This document shows positions 17,028 to 25,692 of a stretch of 64,000 bases of DNA, piece after piece. The position numbers and the translations under genes were made by a program. Below the pieces are notes generated by a model that was not told the DNA's origin, did not search any database, and was given only the letters and a program-made list of their open reading frames with translations. Source of the stretch: Saccharospirillum sp965652395 (GTDB lineage Bacteria > Pseudomonadota > Gammaproteobacteria > Pseudomonadales > Natronospirillaceae); NCBI GenBank assembly GCA_965652395.1, contig CBFGUW010000025.1, positions 3,705 through 67,704 of the forward strand. Reading direction: 5' to 3'. Each line of letters starts with the position of its first letter. Within the stretch, counting starts at the first letter, position 1.

Positions 17028-17318
17028 CTACTTACCTCGTTTAACATCACGATAAAAATTCTCGTGAGAGCCTAACGCCATTAGTTCCAGAATCAAAGTG
17101 CCATCATCAAAGCTGTATCCCAGCAAAGTCAGTTGTTTGTTCATTTTAAATTTATGTACCCACAAGAACGATAAATCCCCTTTTTTCTGCTCACCAAGGG
17201 CGGGATCGGCCATCAGTTTCTTGACGGCCGTATCGAGGTCTATCTTCTGATTGGGTTTAAGCTTCTTTACGGCTTTCTTGAAGGTAGGGGTCTGTAAGAC
17301 ACTGGTGGCTTTAGCCAA
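17028..17318 (-). CDS. RelE/ParE (YafQ-like) toxin
   Basis: Predicted mRNA interferase of a second type II toxin-antitoxin pair. I chose TTG 17318 (96 aa, N-terminus AKATSVLQTPTFKKAVKKL) because GGAGG lies nine bases upstream inside the antitoxin gene; ATG 17357 is in frame but would overlap the antitoxin more. The fold is recognisable in TPTFKKAVKKLKPNQKIDLD (N-terminal helices), LWVHKFKMNKQLTLLGYSF and LELMALGSHENFYRDVKR (C-terminal strand and catalytic end). It overlaps the antitoxin by eight bases. Confidence 0.75.
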   Translation of the reverse strand: MAKATSVLQTPTFKKAVKKLKPNQKIDLDTAVKKLMADPALGEQKKGDLSFLWVHKFKMNKQLTLLGYSFDDGTLILELMALGSHENFYRDVKRGK

Positions 17319-17532
17319 AATCGTAAGCCTCCAATTTGCCTGCTTCTCTCTCCGCATTTGCGATGATGGTTTGCTTAACAAACTCATAAGGTAAATCGGG
17401 GTTGTCTTCCATCATCTCACCGATCTTCGCCCAGTGTTCTATTTGCTTTGGTGTGGTCCGATTAAGCGCTTTGGCTATAATTGCGGCCTTTTCTATTAGG
17501 TCTTGATCTAACCGTATGCTGTTAGTCGCCAT
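17311..17532 (-). CDS. ParD-like antitoxin
   Basis: Antitoxin of 73 aa expected to bind the RelE/ParE toxin encoded downstream. ATG 17532 is chosen because GGAGG lies eight bases upstream and the protein begins MATNSIRLDQDLIEKAAIIA, a ribbon-helix-helix-like start. It continues ALNRTTPKQIEHWAKIGEMM, as in ParD-like antitoxins, and ends with an acidic tail. The frame is open upstream to 17715, but that part has no family resemblance. Confidence 0.78.
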   Translation of the reverse strand: MATNSIRLDQDLIEKAAIIAKALNRTTPKQIEHWAKIGEMMEDNPDLPYEFVKQTIIANAEREAGKLEAYDFG

Positions 17533-17859
17533 ATGAGCATCCTCCAAAGGGTTTTCTGGAGTGTAGCAATGCGCCACAAACGAGGCAAGTTGCAGCAAAC
17601 TTTCAGGAACAATGACCTGCGAAAGGTCACCCCATTGCGCTAGGAGCGACTGAAGTATTGCGTACCGCCAATTGTTATTTGGCACCATACGGTTGTCCGG
17701 CACACCGAATACCACTAAAGATGATTCATGCAGCCTCTGAATAATTCCCGCAGAGCCTCGCGGGAATTGTTCAGAGGCTCCTTAAGCGGTGAATTTATAT
17801 AGAATAGTTGTCTGCTCAATGTTGAGGTTTCGGTTTTGTCACCAGGGTCGGTCCACCGC
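17533..17859. other. Intergenic stretch between TA pair and lptG
   Basis: These 327 bases hold the likely promoter region of the minus-strand antitoxin, a frame open on the minus strand (17533-17715) with no recognised protein, and the 48-base palindrome at 17732-17779. Nothing else was seen. The end of lptG at 17860 marks the edge of the plasticity spot. Confidence 0.5.
17732..17779. repeat. 48-bp palindrome made of two abutted IS/MITE ends
   Basis: AGCCTCTGAATAATTCCCGC (17732-17751) is followed by an eight-base loop and its near-perfect reverse complement (17760-17779, one mismatch). The same 19-20 base end bounds the larger element at 59688-59953. It looks like an element collapsed to its two ends, sitting beside the second TA pair. 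Confidence 0.75.
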
Positions 17860-18924
17860 CTACAATTTGCGCTTCAACTGCCAGGCGGCAAGGCACATGA
17901 ACAGTAAATGCGGGAGTAGGGCGGCCAGCCAGGGAGCTAGATTGAGCACCAAACCAACGGATGCGGTGGTATCGATAAGCAACTGAGCGGCAATGGCGAG
18001 CGCCAGGGCGCGGAAGGCGGTGTCACCCAAGGTTCGCTGCCGGAAAGAACCCATCGAAAAAGCCAGGGCAAGGAAGAGCATGCCGAGGTATTCGATTGGA
18101 AACCACACCCGGTTCCAAAAGGTTAGGGAAAGGTCTCCCTGTTGCAGGTTTTGCTCGTAGGAGAAGTTAACCTGGGTCATCAACTGGCTGAGGGTCAGTT
18201 TGTTGGTGTCCTGGGCGAGAATTTCGATCAGGTCGGCATCGAAGTTGGTGGGGGTCCACTGCAGTTCTGCGTGCTGTCTGTATTGCACTCCTTCGGGGTT
18301 GAATACCGTTTCGCGTACGTTGCTGAGCAGCCAGCCATTGGCGTTCGGTGTGGCGGTTTGGGCATATTTGGCGCTGATCAGTTGGTTGTTGTCCAGCTCG
18401 AACAGGGTCAGGCCTTTGATGCTTTGGGTGGGCCCTACGAACTCGGTATTAATGACCCATTGGCCGTCCCGATACCATTCACCTTCCAGTGTGGGGAGGC
18501 CCCAGTTGCGCTTGTCTGCGCGATACACCTCGGCTTTTACCGCCAGCGAAGGCGCTACCCATTCCCCAATGGCGAATACGATGGGTAGCAGGATCAAACC
18601 GGGCAGTATCAGCCGGAATATCAGGCCTTCTGCGCTTCTCGAGACCAATTGGATTATCACCAGTTCACTGGCTTTACCCATGCCGCCAACGGCAATCAGA
18701 GTGCCGAGCATGACCATGGGGCCAACGAAGGTGTATATCTCGGACGGCATGCCCATCGCCTTGTAAACAAAGGCATTCCAGGGTGAGTAACGGTCGCTGA
18801 CGCGGCGGCTTACTTCATCCGCGAACCCCATAACCAGCAATAACCCGCCGATGGCCAATATGACGATGGCGACGAACAGGGCTGTTCGGCTGATGATGTA
18901 TCGGCTGAGCAGGTAGCGGGTCAT
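17860..18924 (-). CDS. lptG: LPS export ABC transporter permease LptG
   Basis: Inner-membrane permease of the LptB2FG complex that extracts LPS from the inner membrane and feeds the Lpt bridge. It has 354 aa from ATG 18924, which lies in an ATGA overlap with lptF. Three N-terminal helices (the first is RTALFVAIVILAIGG), a periplasmic beta-jellyroll part of about 140 residues (LEGEWYRDGQWVINTEFVG...), and three C-terminal helices match the YjgP/YjgQ layout. It is the last gene of the minus-strand run from wzz. Confidence 0.93.
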   Translation of the reverse strand: MTRYLLSRYIISRTALFVAIVILAIGGLLLVMGFADEVSRRVSDRYSPWNAFVYKAMGMPSEIYTFVGPMVMLGTLIAVGGMGKASELVIIQLVSRSAEGLIFRLILPGLILLPIVFAIGEWVAPSLAVKAEVYRADKRNWGLPTLEGEWYRDGQWVINTEFVGPTQSIKGLTLFELDNNQLISAKYAQTATPNANGWLLSNVRETVFNPEGVQYRQHAELQWTPTNFDADLIEILAQDTNKLTLSQLMTQVNFSYEQNLQQGDLSLTFWNRVWFPIEYLGMLFLALAFSMGSFRQRTLGDTAFRALALAIAAQLLIDTTASVGLVLNLAPWLAALLPHLLFMCLAAWQLKRKL

Positions 18925-19967
18925 CGGGCTTGTCTCCTGAGCAGGTAGGCACCAATCAGGAGCAGCCCCACATGTAGCCACCAGGGGCTGGCTTCAAGCG
19001 GAATCTGACTTTTGGCGACGGCTGCCTGGGCCGTGCGGTAACCGAAGTTGAACAGCACATAGAGTACGATGCCGAATGCCAGGGCTCCCACTCTGGCTTG
19101 CCGGGGTTTTACCCTGGTCAGCGCTACGGCCCAGATGCAAAGTACCGGGATCATTAGGCTTTGCAGGGTTCGGTAGATCACTTCGCTTTTTCTTTTCTGA
19201 TCGCCCTGCCAGAGATCCCGGCTGCTCATGCTTTCTATTCGGTCGGCGGTGTATTCGGTCTCTGAGGTGGGGATGTAGAGGTTGTACCGGTCGTAGTCGA
19301 TGCGTGTTGTGTCGGAAGGCAACAGTGAGAACACCTGCTGTTGGCCCCTTTGCAGCGAGAGGTATTGGCGGTCGTCATTCAATTCAATGCGTGCCCGCTC
19401 CGCTGTGTTCACGGTGATGCGGTCTTCTTCCGTTCTGGCCATAAATACCGTAACCAGTGCTTCGCGGTTGTTGTCCGCTTCGCGTGCATAGAGCGTGGCC
19501 TGGCGTTCTGTCAACGAGAAAAACTCTCCTGCCTGAACCAGCTCGGTCAACGGTCGGTTCTGTTGCTGAATGATGAAATTGGCCAGTCTGTTTTCGGCGC
19601 CGGGCGCCCAGTAATGGCTGAAGCCGAGAGACAGAAGGGTGACGGGCAGGGCCGTCAACCAAAACAATCGATTGAAAATGGCGCTGTCGTTAATCCCGAT
19701 GGCCATAAACACGGTGCGTTCCGATTCCTGACTCATGCGGTTCATGGCGATGAGCAATGCCAGGAAATAAGCGGCGGGCAACAACTCGGGCAACAGGATG
19801 GGCAGCTGGTAGGCCAGAATCACGGCGATGGCCCAATCGGAATATTGACCGGAGATGGCTTTGGCCAATACCCGGCTCAGCTCATCGGCGATGAATAATA
19901 CGGTAAGAATCAATGTGATGAGAGTGAATGGCTTTAGGGTCTCTCGGCAAAGATAGCGGGTGATCAA
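18921..19967 (-). CDS. lptF: LPS export ABC transporter permease LptF
   Basis: Partner permease of LptG in LptB2FG. I chose TTG 19967, giving ITRYLCRETLKPFTLITLIL, the normal family N-terminus (348 aa); upstream in-frame ATGs add unrelated sequence. Features: two early helices, PILLPELLPAAYFLALLIAM with the family-typical Pro-rich coupling region, the ESERTVFMAIGI coupling helix, a periplasmic domain in the middle, and three C-terminal helices ending LLRRQAR. It is coupled to lptG by ATGA. In many gammaproteobacteria lptFG sits beside pepA; here it follows wzz and two uncharacterised genes. Confidence 0.93.
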   Translation of the reverse strand: MITRYLCRETLKPFTLITLILTVLFIADELSRVLAKAISGQYSDWAIAVILAYQLPILLPELLPAAYFLALLIAMNRMSQESERTVFMAIGINDSAIFNRLFWLTALPVTLLSLGFSHYWAPGAENRLANFIIQQQNRPLTELVQAGEFFSLTERQATLYAREADNNREALVTVFMARTEEDRITVNTAERARIELNDDRQYLSLQRGQQQVFSLLPSDTTRIDYDRYNLYIPTSETEYTADRIESMSSRDLWQGDQKRKSEVIYRTLQSLMIPVLCIWAVALTRVKPRQARVGALAFGIVLYVLFNFGYRTAQAAVAKSQIPLEASPWWLHVGLLLIGAYLLRRQAR

Positions 19968-20026
19968 GTCTGTACCCCAAGGCGAAATAAACAGGCGGGG
20001 ATTGTAACGAATGGTGTGCGATGCAA

Positions 20027-20632
20027 CTAGTAGCTTGGTGTTTGGGCTTTGTGATGCAGGCCACGCCAACCGGTTTTGACCAGGCGGGTAATAAGTATGC
20101 AGGGTGCTGCCACCAGCATCATGCCGTCCACCAGATAATTGAAACCGTTACGGCTGGTGCCGGGCCAGGCGAGCCATGCCAGCAGGACAAGAATACTCAA
20201 CCAGAACCAGTGACATTGCCTTAATTGATAGGTGGCGACGGCCAGGCCCAATAACACCAGGCTGAACAGGCTGGTGTAGCCCCATTCGTAACCGTTGAGT
20301 GGCCAGGTTAAAAAGGGCACGAGCACAAGGGTATTCACCAGGGCCAGCGCGACCCAGATGGATGTCGGCAGCGGGCGCTTCCCATCGAAACGCAGAGCGT
20401 GAAGCGCGACCGCCAGGGTTGGAACAGAGGCCATGCCAAACCAGCCTGCCAAATAGAATAGGGCGTTGTGGCCAACCCAAACAGGGATTAACAGGAAGGC
20501 GAGTGCAAGGGAGATGCGTTTGCCATAGGCCGGTGAGCCGGGTATTAGCCGTAATATGGAAGAGCAGAGCGCCAGCCAAACCAGAAGCTGGCTGGCCCAT
20601 AGATACAAGACAAAGCCATTGATTGGAATCAT
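20027..20632 (-). CDS. Uncharacterised polytopic membrane protein
   Basis: I do not recognise the family. ATG 20632 (MIPINGFVLYLWASQLLVWL, 201 aa) lies in an ATGA overlap with the upstream sialidase-like gene, so the two are probably made together. Six hydrophobic helices fill the protein, with short polar loops such as RFDGKRPLPTS and NGYEWGYTS, and a basic C-terminus. Its place between wzz plus a sialidase-like protein and lptFG suggests a part in LPS/O-antigen handling, but that is inference from context only. Confidence 0.7.
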   Translation of the reverse strand: MIPINGFVLYLWASQLLVWLALCSSILRLIPGSPAYGKRISLALAFLLIPVWVGHNALFYLAGWFGMASVPTLAVALHALRFDGKRPLPTSIWVALALVNTLVLVPFLTWPLNGYEWGYTSLFSLVLLGLAVATYQLRQCHWFWLSILVLLAWLAWPGTSRNGFNYLVDGMMLVAAPCILITRLVKTGWRGLHHKAQTPSY

Positions 20633-21753
20633 TCCTGCGTCAACCCCGCCCAATTGAATCGAACGTACTGAATGTGGCTGCGTTTGTGGGTGTAAAACAG
20701 ATGAAAATAGCCATCCGGTCCGTGTATCAGGCTCGGGTATGAAAAACGTTCCCCTTTCTCCTGAACAATGGTTTTCAACAGTCGCCAGGTTTTCCCGCCA
20801 TCCCGTGTGTGGCTGATGGCGAGAGAGTCGCGATGCGTGCCTGGGTTGTGTGCCATTAGCCATTCATCGGGCCCCATGGGTAAAACGGCCACGGCGCTTT
20901 TGGGGTTCAAGGGTGGGGCTGACTCTTCGGGGCGGGCTATTTCACCCAGGTAGTCACTTTCCAGATGTAAAACCGGCCCGGTTTCCAAAGGTCGGATCAA
21001 TAAATCGGCGGTTTCCGGAGTAGAGGGGATAACGGCGGGCTGTAAGCCCTCTGCCTCAAGGGTCTGGCTACCGAGGAAAGCACCGCTGTGGTCGAAATGG
21101 AGCCACATCGGGTTGATACGCCCCTGTTCGAAGTAGGCGGGAACCATAAAGCCCTGTTCGGTGGCTCTCGGGGTGGTCCTAACTAAAGTGCTTTGGTTGA
21201 AAAACGGGCTCAGAATCGGCTGTTGGACTTGCTGCCAATGGTCGCCAAAGTTGTCCGATACCAAATGGCTGACCTGAGCGGTGGCCCAGCCTCCCAAAGC
21301 CACGGAAACGACGAAAAGATGAAGTTTACCCCGGTGGTAATAGGGTACGGGGTTGCCGAGGTTCTTGACGTAAATCCCGAGCATGTCGCCCAGTTGGTCG
21401 GCATCCAGTACGGCTTGGGCAGGTCCTTGTGGGTGGCCGTCGGCGATGAACTGACGGTAAATGCGAACGTCTCTGTGGCCTTCCTTGGTGCCGCCAAACC
21501 AAAATACGGCCAGCCTGCCGTCGGGCAGGGCAACAGCCTGAGCGGCGTGCACGTTACGGGTGGTTGAGGCGAGGGCCTGGCTTTCGAAGACGGGGGGTTC
21601 GGAAGGCGAAAGCTGGATGACAGGTGGTAATTGCCAGCGGATATCCGTTTCGTGATCCTGGCCCCTGAGTAGGGCCAGACTGGTGACCAGTATTAAAGCC
21701 AGTGCTTTAACCGCAGGTAGATTGAGCAGGCGAAGTAGCCCTTGAACAGCCAT
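20629..21753 (-). CDS. Membrane-anchored sialidase-like (BNR_2) protein
   Basis: Likely six-bladed beta-propeller exposed to the periplasm. I chose ATG 21753 (MAVQGLLRLLNLPAVKALAL, 374 aa), which gives an N-terminal membrane segment (residues about 12-29). The propeller shows HAAQAVALPDGRLAVFWFGG followed by TKEGHRDVRIY, an Asp-box-like SHTRDGGKTWRLL, and FSYPSLIHGPDGYFHLFYTH. These are hallmarks of the PF13088 sialidase-like family. Whether it cleaves or merely binds a sugar is unknown. It starts 19 bases after wzz and overlaps the next membrane-protein gene by ATGA. Confidence 0.75.
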   Translation of the reverse strand: MAVQGLLRLLNLPAVKALALILVTSLALLRGQDHETDIRWQLPPVIQLSPSEPPVFESQALASTTRNVHAAQAVALPDGRLAVFWFGGTKEGHRDVRIYRQFIADGHPQGPAQAVLDADQLGDMLGIYVKNLGNPVPYYHRGKLHLFVVSVALGGWATAQVSHLVSDNFGDHWQQVQQPILSPFFNQSTLVRTTPRATEQGFMVPAYFEQGRINPMWLHFDHSGAFLGSQTLEAEGLQPAVIPSTPETADLLIRPLETGPVLHLESDYLGEIARPEESAPPLNPKSAVAVLPMGPDEWLMAHNPGTHRDSLAISHTRDGGKTWRLLKTIVQEKGERFSYPSLIHGPDGYFHLFYTHKRSHIQYVRFNWAGLTQE

Positions 21754-21772
21754 GGTGGTGGGCCTTTTGTTG

Positions 21773-22930
21773 TTATTCTTCGTCCTTGCGTATGGCCATG
21801 CGTACCAGAGCGATGAACAGGCCCAGGAACCCGGCCAGCACCGTGGCAGCAATGGCGATTAGCGGGCGGTTGGGTTTTTCCGCCGAGCTGGGTATGCGGG
21901 CGCTGGTGCTGTCATCCAAGAGGTTCACGTCTTCAATGTGGAAGCCGAGGCTTTCCAGCGCCCGGATTTCGCCTTGTAACTGGCTGGGCGAGGTATGAAG
22001 AATGGAGATATTGCCATTCTCGTCAATGATTTGTTCGTCTATCCCTTCGAGGAACAGCTGGTTGGCGCCTTCGGTGTTCAGGGATTCCAGCCGTGCCTGC
22101 AGGAAACGGGTGCCGTTCAGGAAGAGGTCTTCATCGCCTTCGGAATGATTGAGCATTTGTATGTTGCCGGCACCATGGATGAGGGCTTCCCAACTGGTCG
22201 GGTCCTCAATGCCCAGTGAGGTGGCAACGGCCAGGGCCTGGCGGACTTTCTGTTTCTCGCGCATCAATGAGGCATCGGCGCCTTTGATCAGTTGCGCGTA
22301 TTTGGAGGCGGCGGTTTGAATCCGGATGGATTTGGTGGCGTTGATATCGCTGATTGTGTCTTTCAGGGTTTTTTCTTCGGCCAGTTGGAGCAGCTCATCA
22401 ATAAAGGCTTTGGCTTTGCGGGGCTCGGAGGAGAGCAGATTCACCGTGATCTTGTTCAGGGGCGTTTTTTCTTCGCTGGCCAACTCATAAAAGTCGTAAC
22501 GAACGGGTTCTATGGTCAGGTTTTCGGAAACACCGCGGATGGCAGAAAAGGCTTCTTCCTCCGACACTTCCGAGGCGCGTTTGCCTTCGCCCATGCCTGA
22601 ATTGTGATAGGCGAGTTCGATCAAACTCAAGGATTGGACGTTCAGTAGAAAGGCCTGCGTCAGTTCATCCAGCGTGATAGGGCTGATCTGTTGGGCGAGA
22701 ATTGATTGAACGGCCGCCCGGTTGGGCTGGCTGACAATGGCTTCAACCCGGTATTGCCTTGGTAAAACCAAGGCCACCGCGACCCCGGCGATGGCGCCGA
22801 GAAGAGTGATGGCAACAATCAGTTTCCACTGTTCGATAATACCCCTAAGCAGTTCGCCCAGATCGATGGTGTCATCATCCGGGTGCGGTCGCAGGTGTGT
22901 CGGTTCCTGCTGTGGGGTGTTCGAACTCAT
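21773..22930 (-). CDS. wzz: Wzz-type chain length determinant protein
   Basis: Inner-membrane polysaccharide co-polymerase setting O-antigen chain length. It has 385 aa. The N-terminal cytoplasmic tail ends in the family-typical IDLGELLRGIIEQWKLIVAI, the first helix follows (LLGAIAGVAVALVLP), then a long periplasmic helical domain with several coiled segments. The second helix is LIAIAATVLAGFLGLFIALV with the proline-rich lead EKPNRPL. It heads a minus-strand run that continues with a sialidase-like protein, a membrane protein, lptF and lptG. It is divergent from manB, with 221 bases between. Confidence 0.9.
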   Translation of the reverse strand: MSSNTPQQEPTHLRPHPDDDTIDLGELLRGIIEQWKLIVAITLLGAIAGVAVALVLPRQYRVEAIVSQPNRAAVQSILAQQISPITLDELTQAFLLNVQSLSLIELAYHNSGMGEGKRASEVSEEEAFSAIRGVSENLTIEPVRYDFYELASEEKTPLNKITVNLLSSEPRKAKAFIDELLQLAEEKTLKDTISDINATKSIRIQTAASKYAQLIKGADASLMREKQKVRQALAVATSLGIEDPTSWEALIHGAGNIQMLNHSEGDEDLFLNGTRFLQARLESLNTEGANQLFLEGIDEQIIDENGNISILHTSPSQLQGEIRALESLGFHIEDVNLLDDSTSARIPSSAEKPNRPLIAIAATVLAGFLGLFIALVRMAIRKDEE

Positions 22931-23094
22931 GGGCTGCCTCTGTACTGCGGATTCAAAGCGCGAGAGTATAGGGTAACGGGGTTTTCAGGCCAAGCACTGG
23001 TCAGTGAAAGCGTTCGAGCGGTCACACTGTTGTTTTCTTTCACAAAAATAAGGTCGTATAACCCGGTGAGGTGTGCGAAAACTCCAAAAAAGGG

Positions 23095-23124
23095 CTGCAA
23101 GCCCCCCCTCAAGCTGCCTATAAT
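23095..23124 (+). promoter_or_regulatory. Predicted promoter of the phosphomannomutase gene
   Basis: TATAAT (23119-23124) is a perfect -10 box, 27 bases before the ATG at 23152. A poor -35 (CTGCAA, 23095-23100) lies 18 bases upstream. The wzz-manB gap also has AT-rich stretches that may hold the divergent wzz promoter, not resolved. Confidence 0.45.
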
Positions 23125-23151
23125 CGGCCCAAAGACCAAAGGGAGCGACTA

Positions 23152-24519
23152 ATGATTACATTGACCTGTTTCGGGGCGTACGACATTCGTGGTGAGCTGG
23201 GTGTCGAGCTGAACGCAGACATTGCCTACCGGATCGGCCGGGCGTTCGCAGCCTATCTAAACCCTAAAACGGTGGTAGTGGGCGGTGATGTCAGGGAAAC
23301 CTCTCCGGAACTGAAACAGGCCTTCGCCAAAGGGGTGATGGACTTTGGCGCGGATGTGATCGACATCGGCCAGTGCGGTACTGAAGAGATTTACTTTGCC
23401 ACCAAGCATCTTAAGGCCGATGGTGGCTGCATGGTGACAGCCAGTCACAACCCCATCAATTACAACGGCATGAAAATGGTACGGGAAGACGCCAAGCCGA
23501 TTTCCCGCGATACCGGCCTGGATGACATCCGTAAAATGGCGGAAGACGAGAGTTATGGCGAGAAGGCCGCTCAGCCGGGGACCATGAAAACGGTCGATAA
23601 CAGCCAGGCCTATACCGAACATTTAATCAGTTATCTTGATCTTTCCGACCTTCGGCCGACCAAACTGGTTACCAACGCTGGCAACGGTGCGGCTGGCCCG
23701 GCGCTGGACCGCATTGAAGCCGCGTTGAAGGCCAAAGGCGCCCCCATCGAATTCGTGAAGATCCATAACGAACCCGATGGCACCTTCCCCAATGGCATAC
23801 CCAACCCGTTGCTGCATGAGCAGCAGCCCATTACCAGCAAGGCGGTACGTGACAACGGTGCCGACATGGGCATCGCCTGGGATGGAGACTTCGACCGCTG
23901 CTTCCTGTGGGATGAAGACGGTAACTTCATCGAAGGCTATTACATCGTCGGTCTGCTGGCCGAGGCTTTCCTGGTGAAACAGCCCGGCTCGAAAATCGTA
24001 TATGACCCGCGTTTGACCTGGAACACCATCGAGATCGTGGAATCCAACGGCGGTCAGGCGGTGATGTGCAAGTCCGGCCATGCCTTTATCAAAGAAAAGA
24101 TGCGTAAGGAAGACGCCGTATATGGCGGGGAAATGAGCGCCCACCATTATTTCCGCGACTTCGCCTATTGCGATTCCGGCATGCTGCCCTGGTTGCTGGT
24201 GGTGGATCTGTTGAGCAAGAAGAAAACCACCCTCAAGTCGCTGGTGAGCGAACGCATGGCGATGTATCCCTCTCCGGGGGAAATCAACAGCAAAGTGGCG
24301 GATGCAGATGCCACCATGACCCGGGTATATGAGGCCTACAAAGCCGAAGCCATTTCGGAAGACCGGATCGACGGCCTCTCGCTTGAGTTTGAGAACTGGC
24401 GTTTCAATCTGCGTAAATCCAACACCGAGCCGGTTATCCGCCTGAATGTGGAAACCCGGGCGGATAAAGAGCTGATGGATGAAAAGACGCAGGAATTGCT
24501 GGCTTTGATTCGCCAGTAA
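23152..24519 (+). CDS. manB: Phosphomannomutase/phosphoglucomutase (CpsG/ManB family)
   Basis: Interconverts mannose-6-P and mannose-1-P (and possibly glucose phosphates), supplying GDP-mannose for gmd/fcl. It has 455 aa. ATG 23152 is preceded by GGGAG eight bases upstream. The alpha-D-phosphohexomutase motifs are the active-site serine loop VTASHNPINYNGMKM, the metal loop WDGDFDRCF, the sugar loop GGEMSAHHYF, and the phosphate loop RKSNTEPVIRLNVETR. It lies before galE on the same strand. The symbol is by family and could equally be cpsG. Confidence 0.9.
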   Translation: MITLTCFGAYDIRGELGVELNADIAYRIGRAFAAYLNPKTVVVGGDVRETSPELKQAFAKGVMDFGADVIDIGQCGTEEIYFATKHLKADGGCMVTASHNPINYNGMKMVREDAKPISRDTGLDDIRKMAEDESYGEKAAQPGTMKTVDNSQAYTEHLISYLDLSDLRPTKLVTNAGNGAAGPALDRIEAALKAKGAPIEFVKIHNEPDGTFPNGIPNPLLHEQQPITSKAVRDNGADMGIAWDGDFDRCFLWDEDGNFIEGYYIVGLLAEAFLVKQPGSKIVYDPRLTWNTIEIVESNGGQAVMCKSGHAFIKEKMRKEDAVYGGEMSAHHYFRDFAYCDSGMLPWLLVVDLLSKKKTTLKSLVSERMAMYPSPGEINSKVADADATMTRVYEAYKAEAISEDRIDGLSLEFENWRFNLRKSNTEPVIRLNVETRADKELMDEKTQELLALIRQ

Positions 24520-24534
24520 TATTGTCACGTATTT

Positions 24535-24607
24535 GTAGGAGCGCACTCCGTGCGCGACATAGAGTTAATGGGTTTCTACTTGGGTCGCGCACGGAGTCCG
24601 CTCCTAC
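24535..24607. repeat. Inverted pair of REP-like family A repeats
   Basis: A 24-base unit (24535-24558, beginning GTAGGAGCGCACTCC and ending GTGCGCGAC) is followed after 25 bases by its reverse complement (24584-24607, one mismatch). It lies between manB and galE and would fold into a long hairpin in the transcript. Related copies are at 44673-44753, 49201-49221 and 61955-62022. Confidence 0.85.
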
Positions 24608-24625
24608 TTTGGGACGGAGCTTTAA

Positions 24626-25639
24626 ATGACGGTACTTGTTACTGGGGGTGCGGGCTACATTGGCAGCCACACCTGTATTGAACTGATTCAGGCCGGCTAT
24701 GACATCCTGGTGCTGGATAATCTGGCCAACAGCTCCCGCGAGTCACTGCGGCGGGTGGAAGCCATTGTTGACAAACCCATTCCCTTTGTCGAAGGGGATA
24801 TCCGGGATGCCGCCTTGCTCGACACCCTCTTCAGCGAGCATTCCATTACCTCGGTCATTCACTTTGCCGGTTTGAAGGCGGTCGGGGAGAGTACCGAGAT
24901 ACCTCTCGATTATTACGAAAACAATGTGTGGGGCACTATCAATCTACTTCAGGCGATGAAGCGGCACGAAGTCTCGAGCATCGTATTCAGCTCCTCCGCC
25001 ACTGTGTATGGCGACCCTCATACCGTCCCTATCCAGGAAGATTTCCCGTTGAGCGCGACCAACCCTTACGGCCGCTCCAAGCTGATGATCGAAGACATCC
25101 TCCGGGATCTGGCTAAATCGGATGATCGTTGGCAGGTTGCCTTGTTGCGTTATTTCAACCCCGTGGGAGCGCATATCAGCGGAACAATAGGGGAAGACCC
25201 GAATGGTCGGCCCAACAACCTCATGCCTTTTATCACTCAGGTGGCCATCGGCAAACTGCCGGAACTGAGCGTGTTCGGCAGCGACTACGATACACCGGAC
25301 GGTACCGGCGTGCGGGACTACATTCACGTGGTGGATCTCGCCAAGGGCCACGTCAAAGCCATCGAGAAACTGGAGAGTAAACCGGGATGCGTGGCTTATA
25401 ACCTGGGCACCGGCAATGGCTATAGTGTGTTGCAGATGGTTAAGGCGTTTGAAGAAGCCTCTGGCCGAGAGGTGCCTTATCAACTGGTGGCCCGCAGACC
25501 GGGGGACATTGCCTGTTGTTATGCTGATCCGGCCTTCGCCGAACAGGAACTGGGCTGGAGAGCCGAAAGAGGCTTGAAAGAGATGGTGGAAGACTCCTGG
25601 CGCTGGCAAAGCCAAAACCCCCAGGGCTATAAAAGGTAG
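24626..25639 (+). CDS. galE: UDP-glucose 4-epimerase
   Basis: Interconverts UDP-glucose and UDP-galactose (perhaps the HexNAc forms). 337 aa, normal for GalE. Motifs: VTGGAGYIGSHTCIELIQAG (NAD binding), FAGLKAVGES, SSSATVYGDP, and the catalytic YGRSKLMIEDIL, followed by LRYFNPVGAH and GTGVRDYIHVVDLAKGH. GGAG lies eight bases upstream of the ATG. Follows manB on the same strand, separated by a family A repeat pair, and helps supply sugar nucleotides for LPS. Confidence 0.95.
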   Translation: MTVLVTGGAGYIGSHTCIELIQAGYDILVLDNLANSSRESLRRVEAIVDKPIPFVEGDIRDAALLDTLFSEHSITSVIHFAGLKAVGESTEIPLDYYENNVWGTINLLQAMKRHEVSSIVFSSSATVYGDPHTVPIQEDFPLSATNPYGRSKLMIEDILRDLAKSDDRWQVALLRYFNPVGAHISGTIGEDPNGRPNNLMPFITQVAIGKLPELSVFGSDYDTPDGTGVRDYIHVVDLAKGHVKAIEKLESKPGCVAYNLGTGNGYSVLQMVKAFEEASGREVPYQLVARRPGDIACCYADPAFAEQELGWRAERGLKEMVEDSWRWQSQNPQGYKR

Positions 25640-25653
25640 GGCCCCTAATCATT

Positions 25654-25692
25654 CCCTCTCCCTTTGGGAGAGGGTTAGGGAGAGGGCTGGGG
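25654..25692. repeat. CCCTCTCCC hairpin repeat (family B), left of DUF559 gene
   Basis: CCCTCTCCCTTTGGGAGAGG(G) forms a hairpin at 25654-25674, followed by TTAGGGAGAGGGCTGGGG. It lies after galE and forms the end of the DUF559 gene: its TTA is the stop codon and the preceding part codes the C-terminal PQPSP. Confidence 0.8.

Noticed and set aside
23623..24546. 307-codon frame antisense to the phosphomannomutase gene
   Set aside because: Shadow of manB with no recognisable domain.
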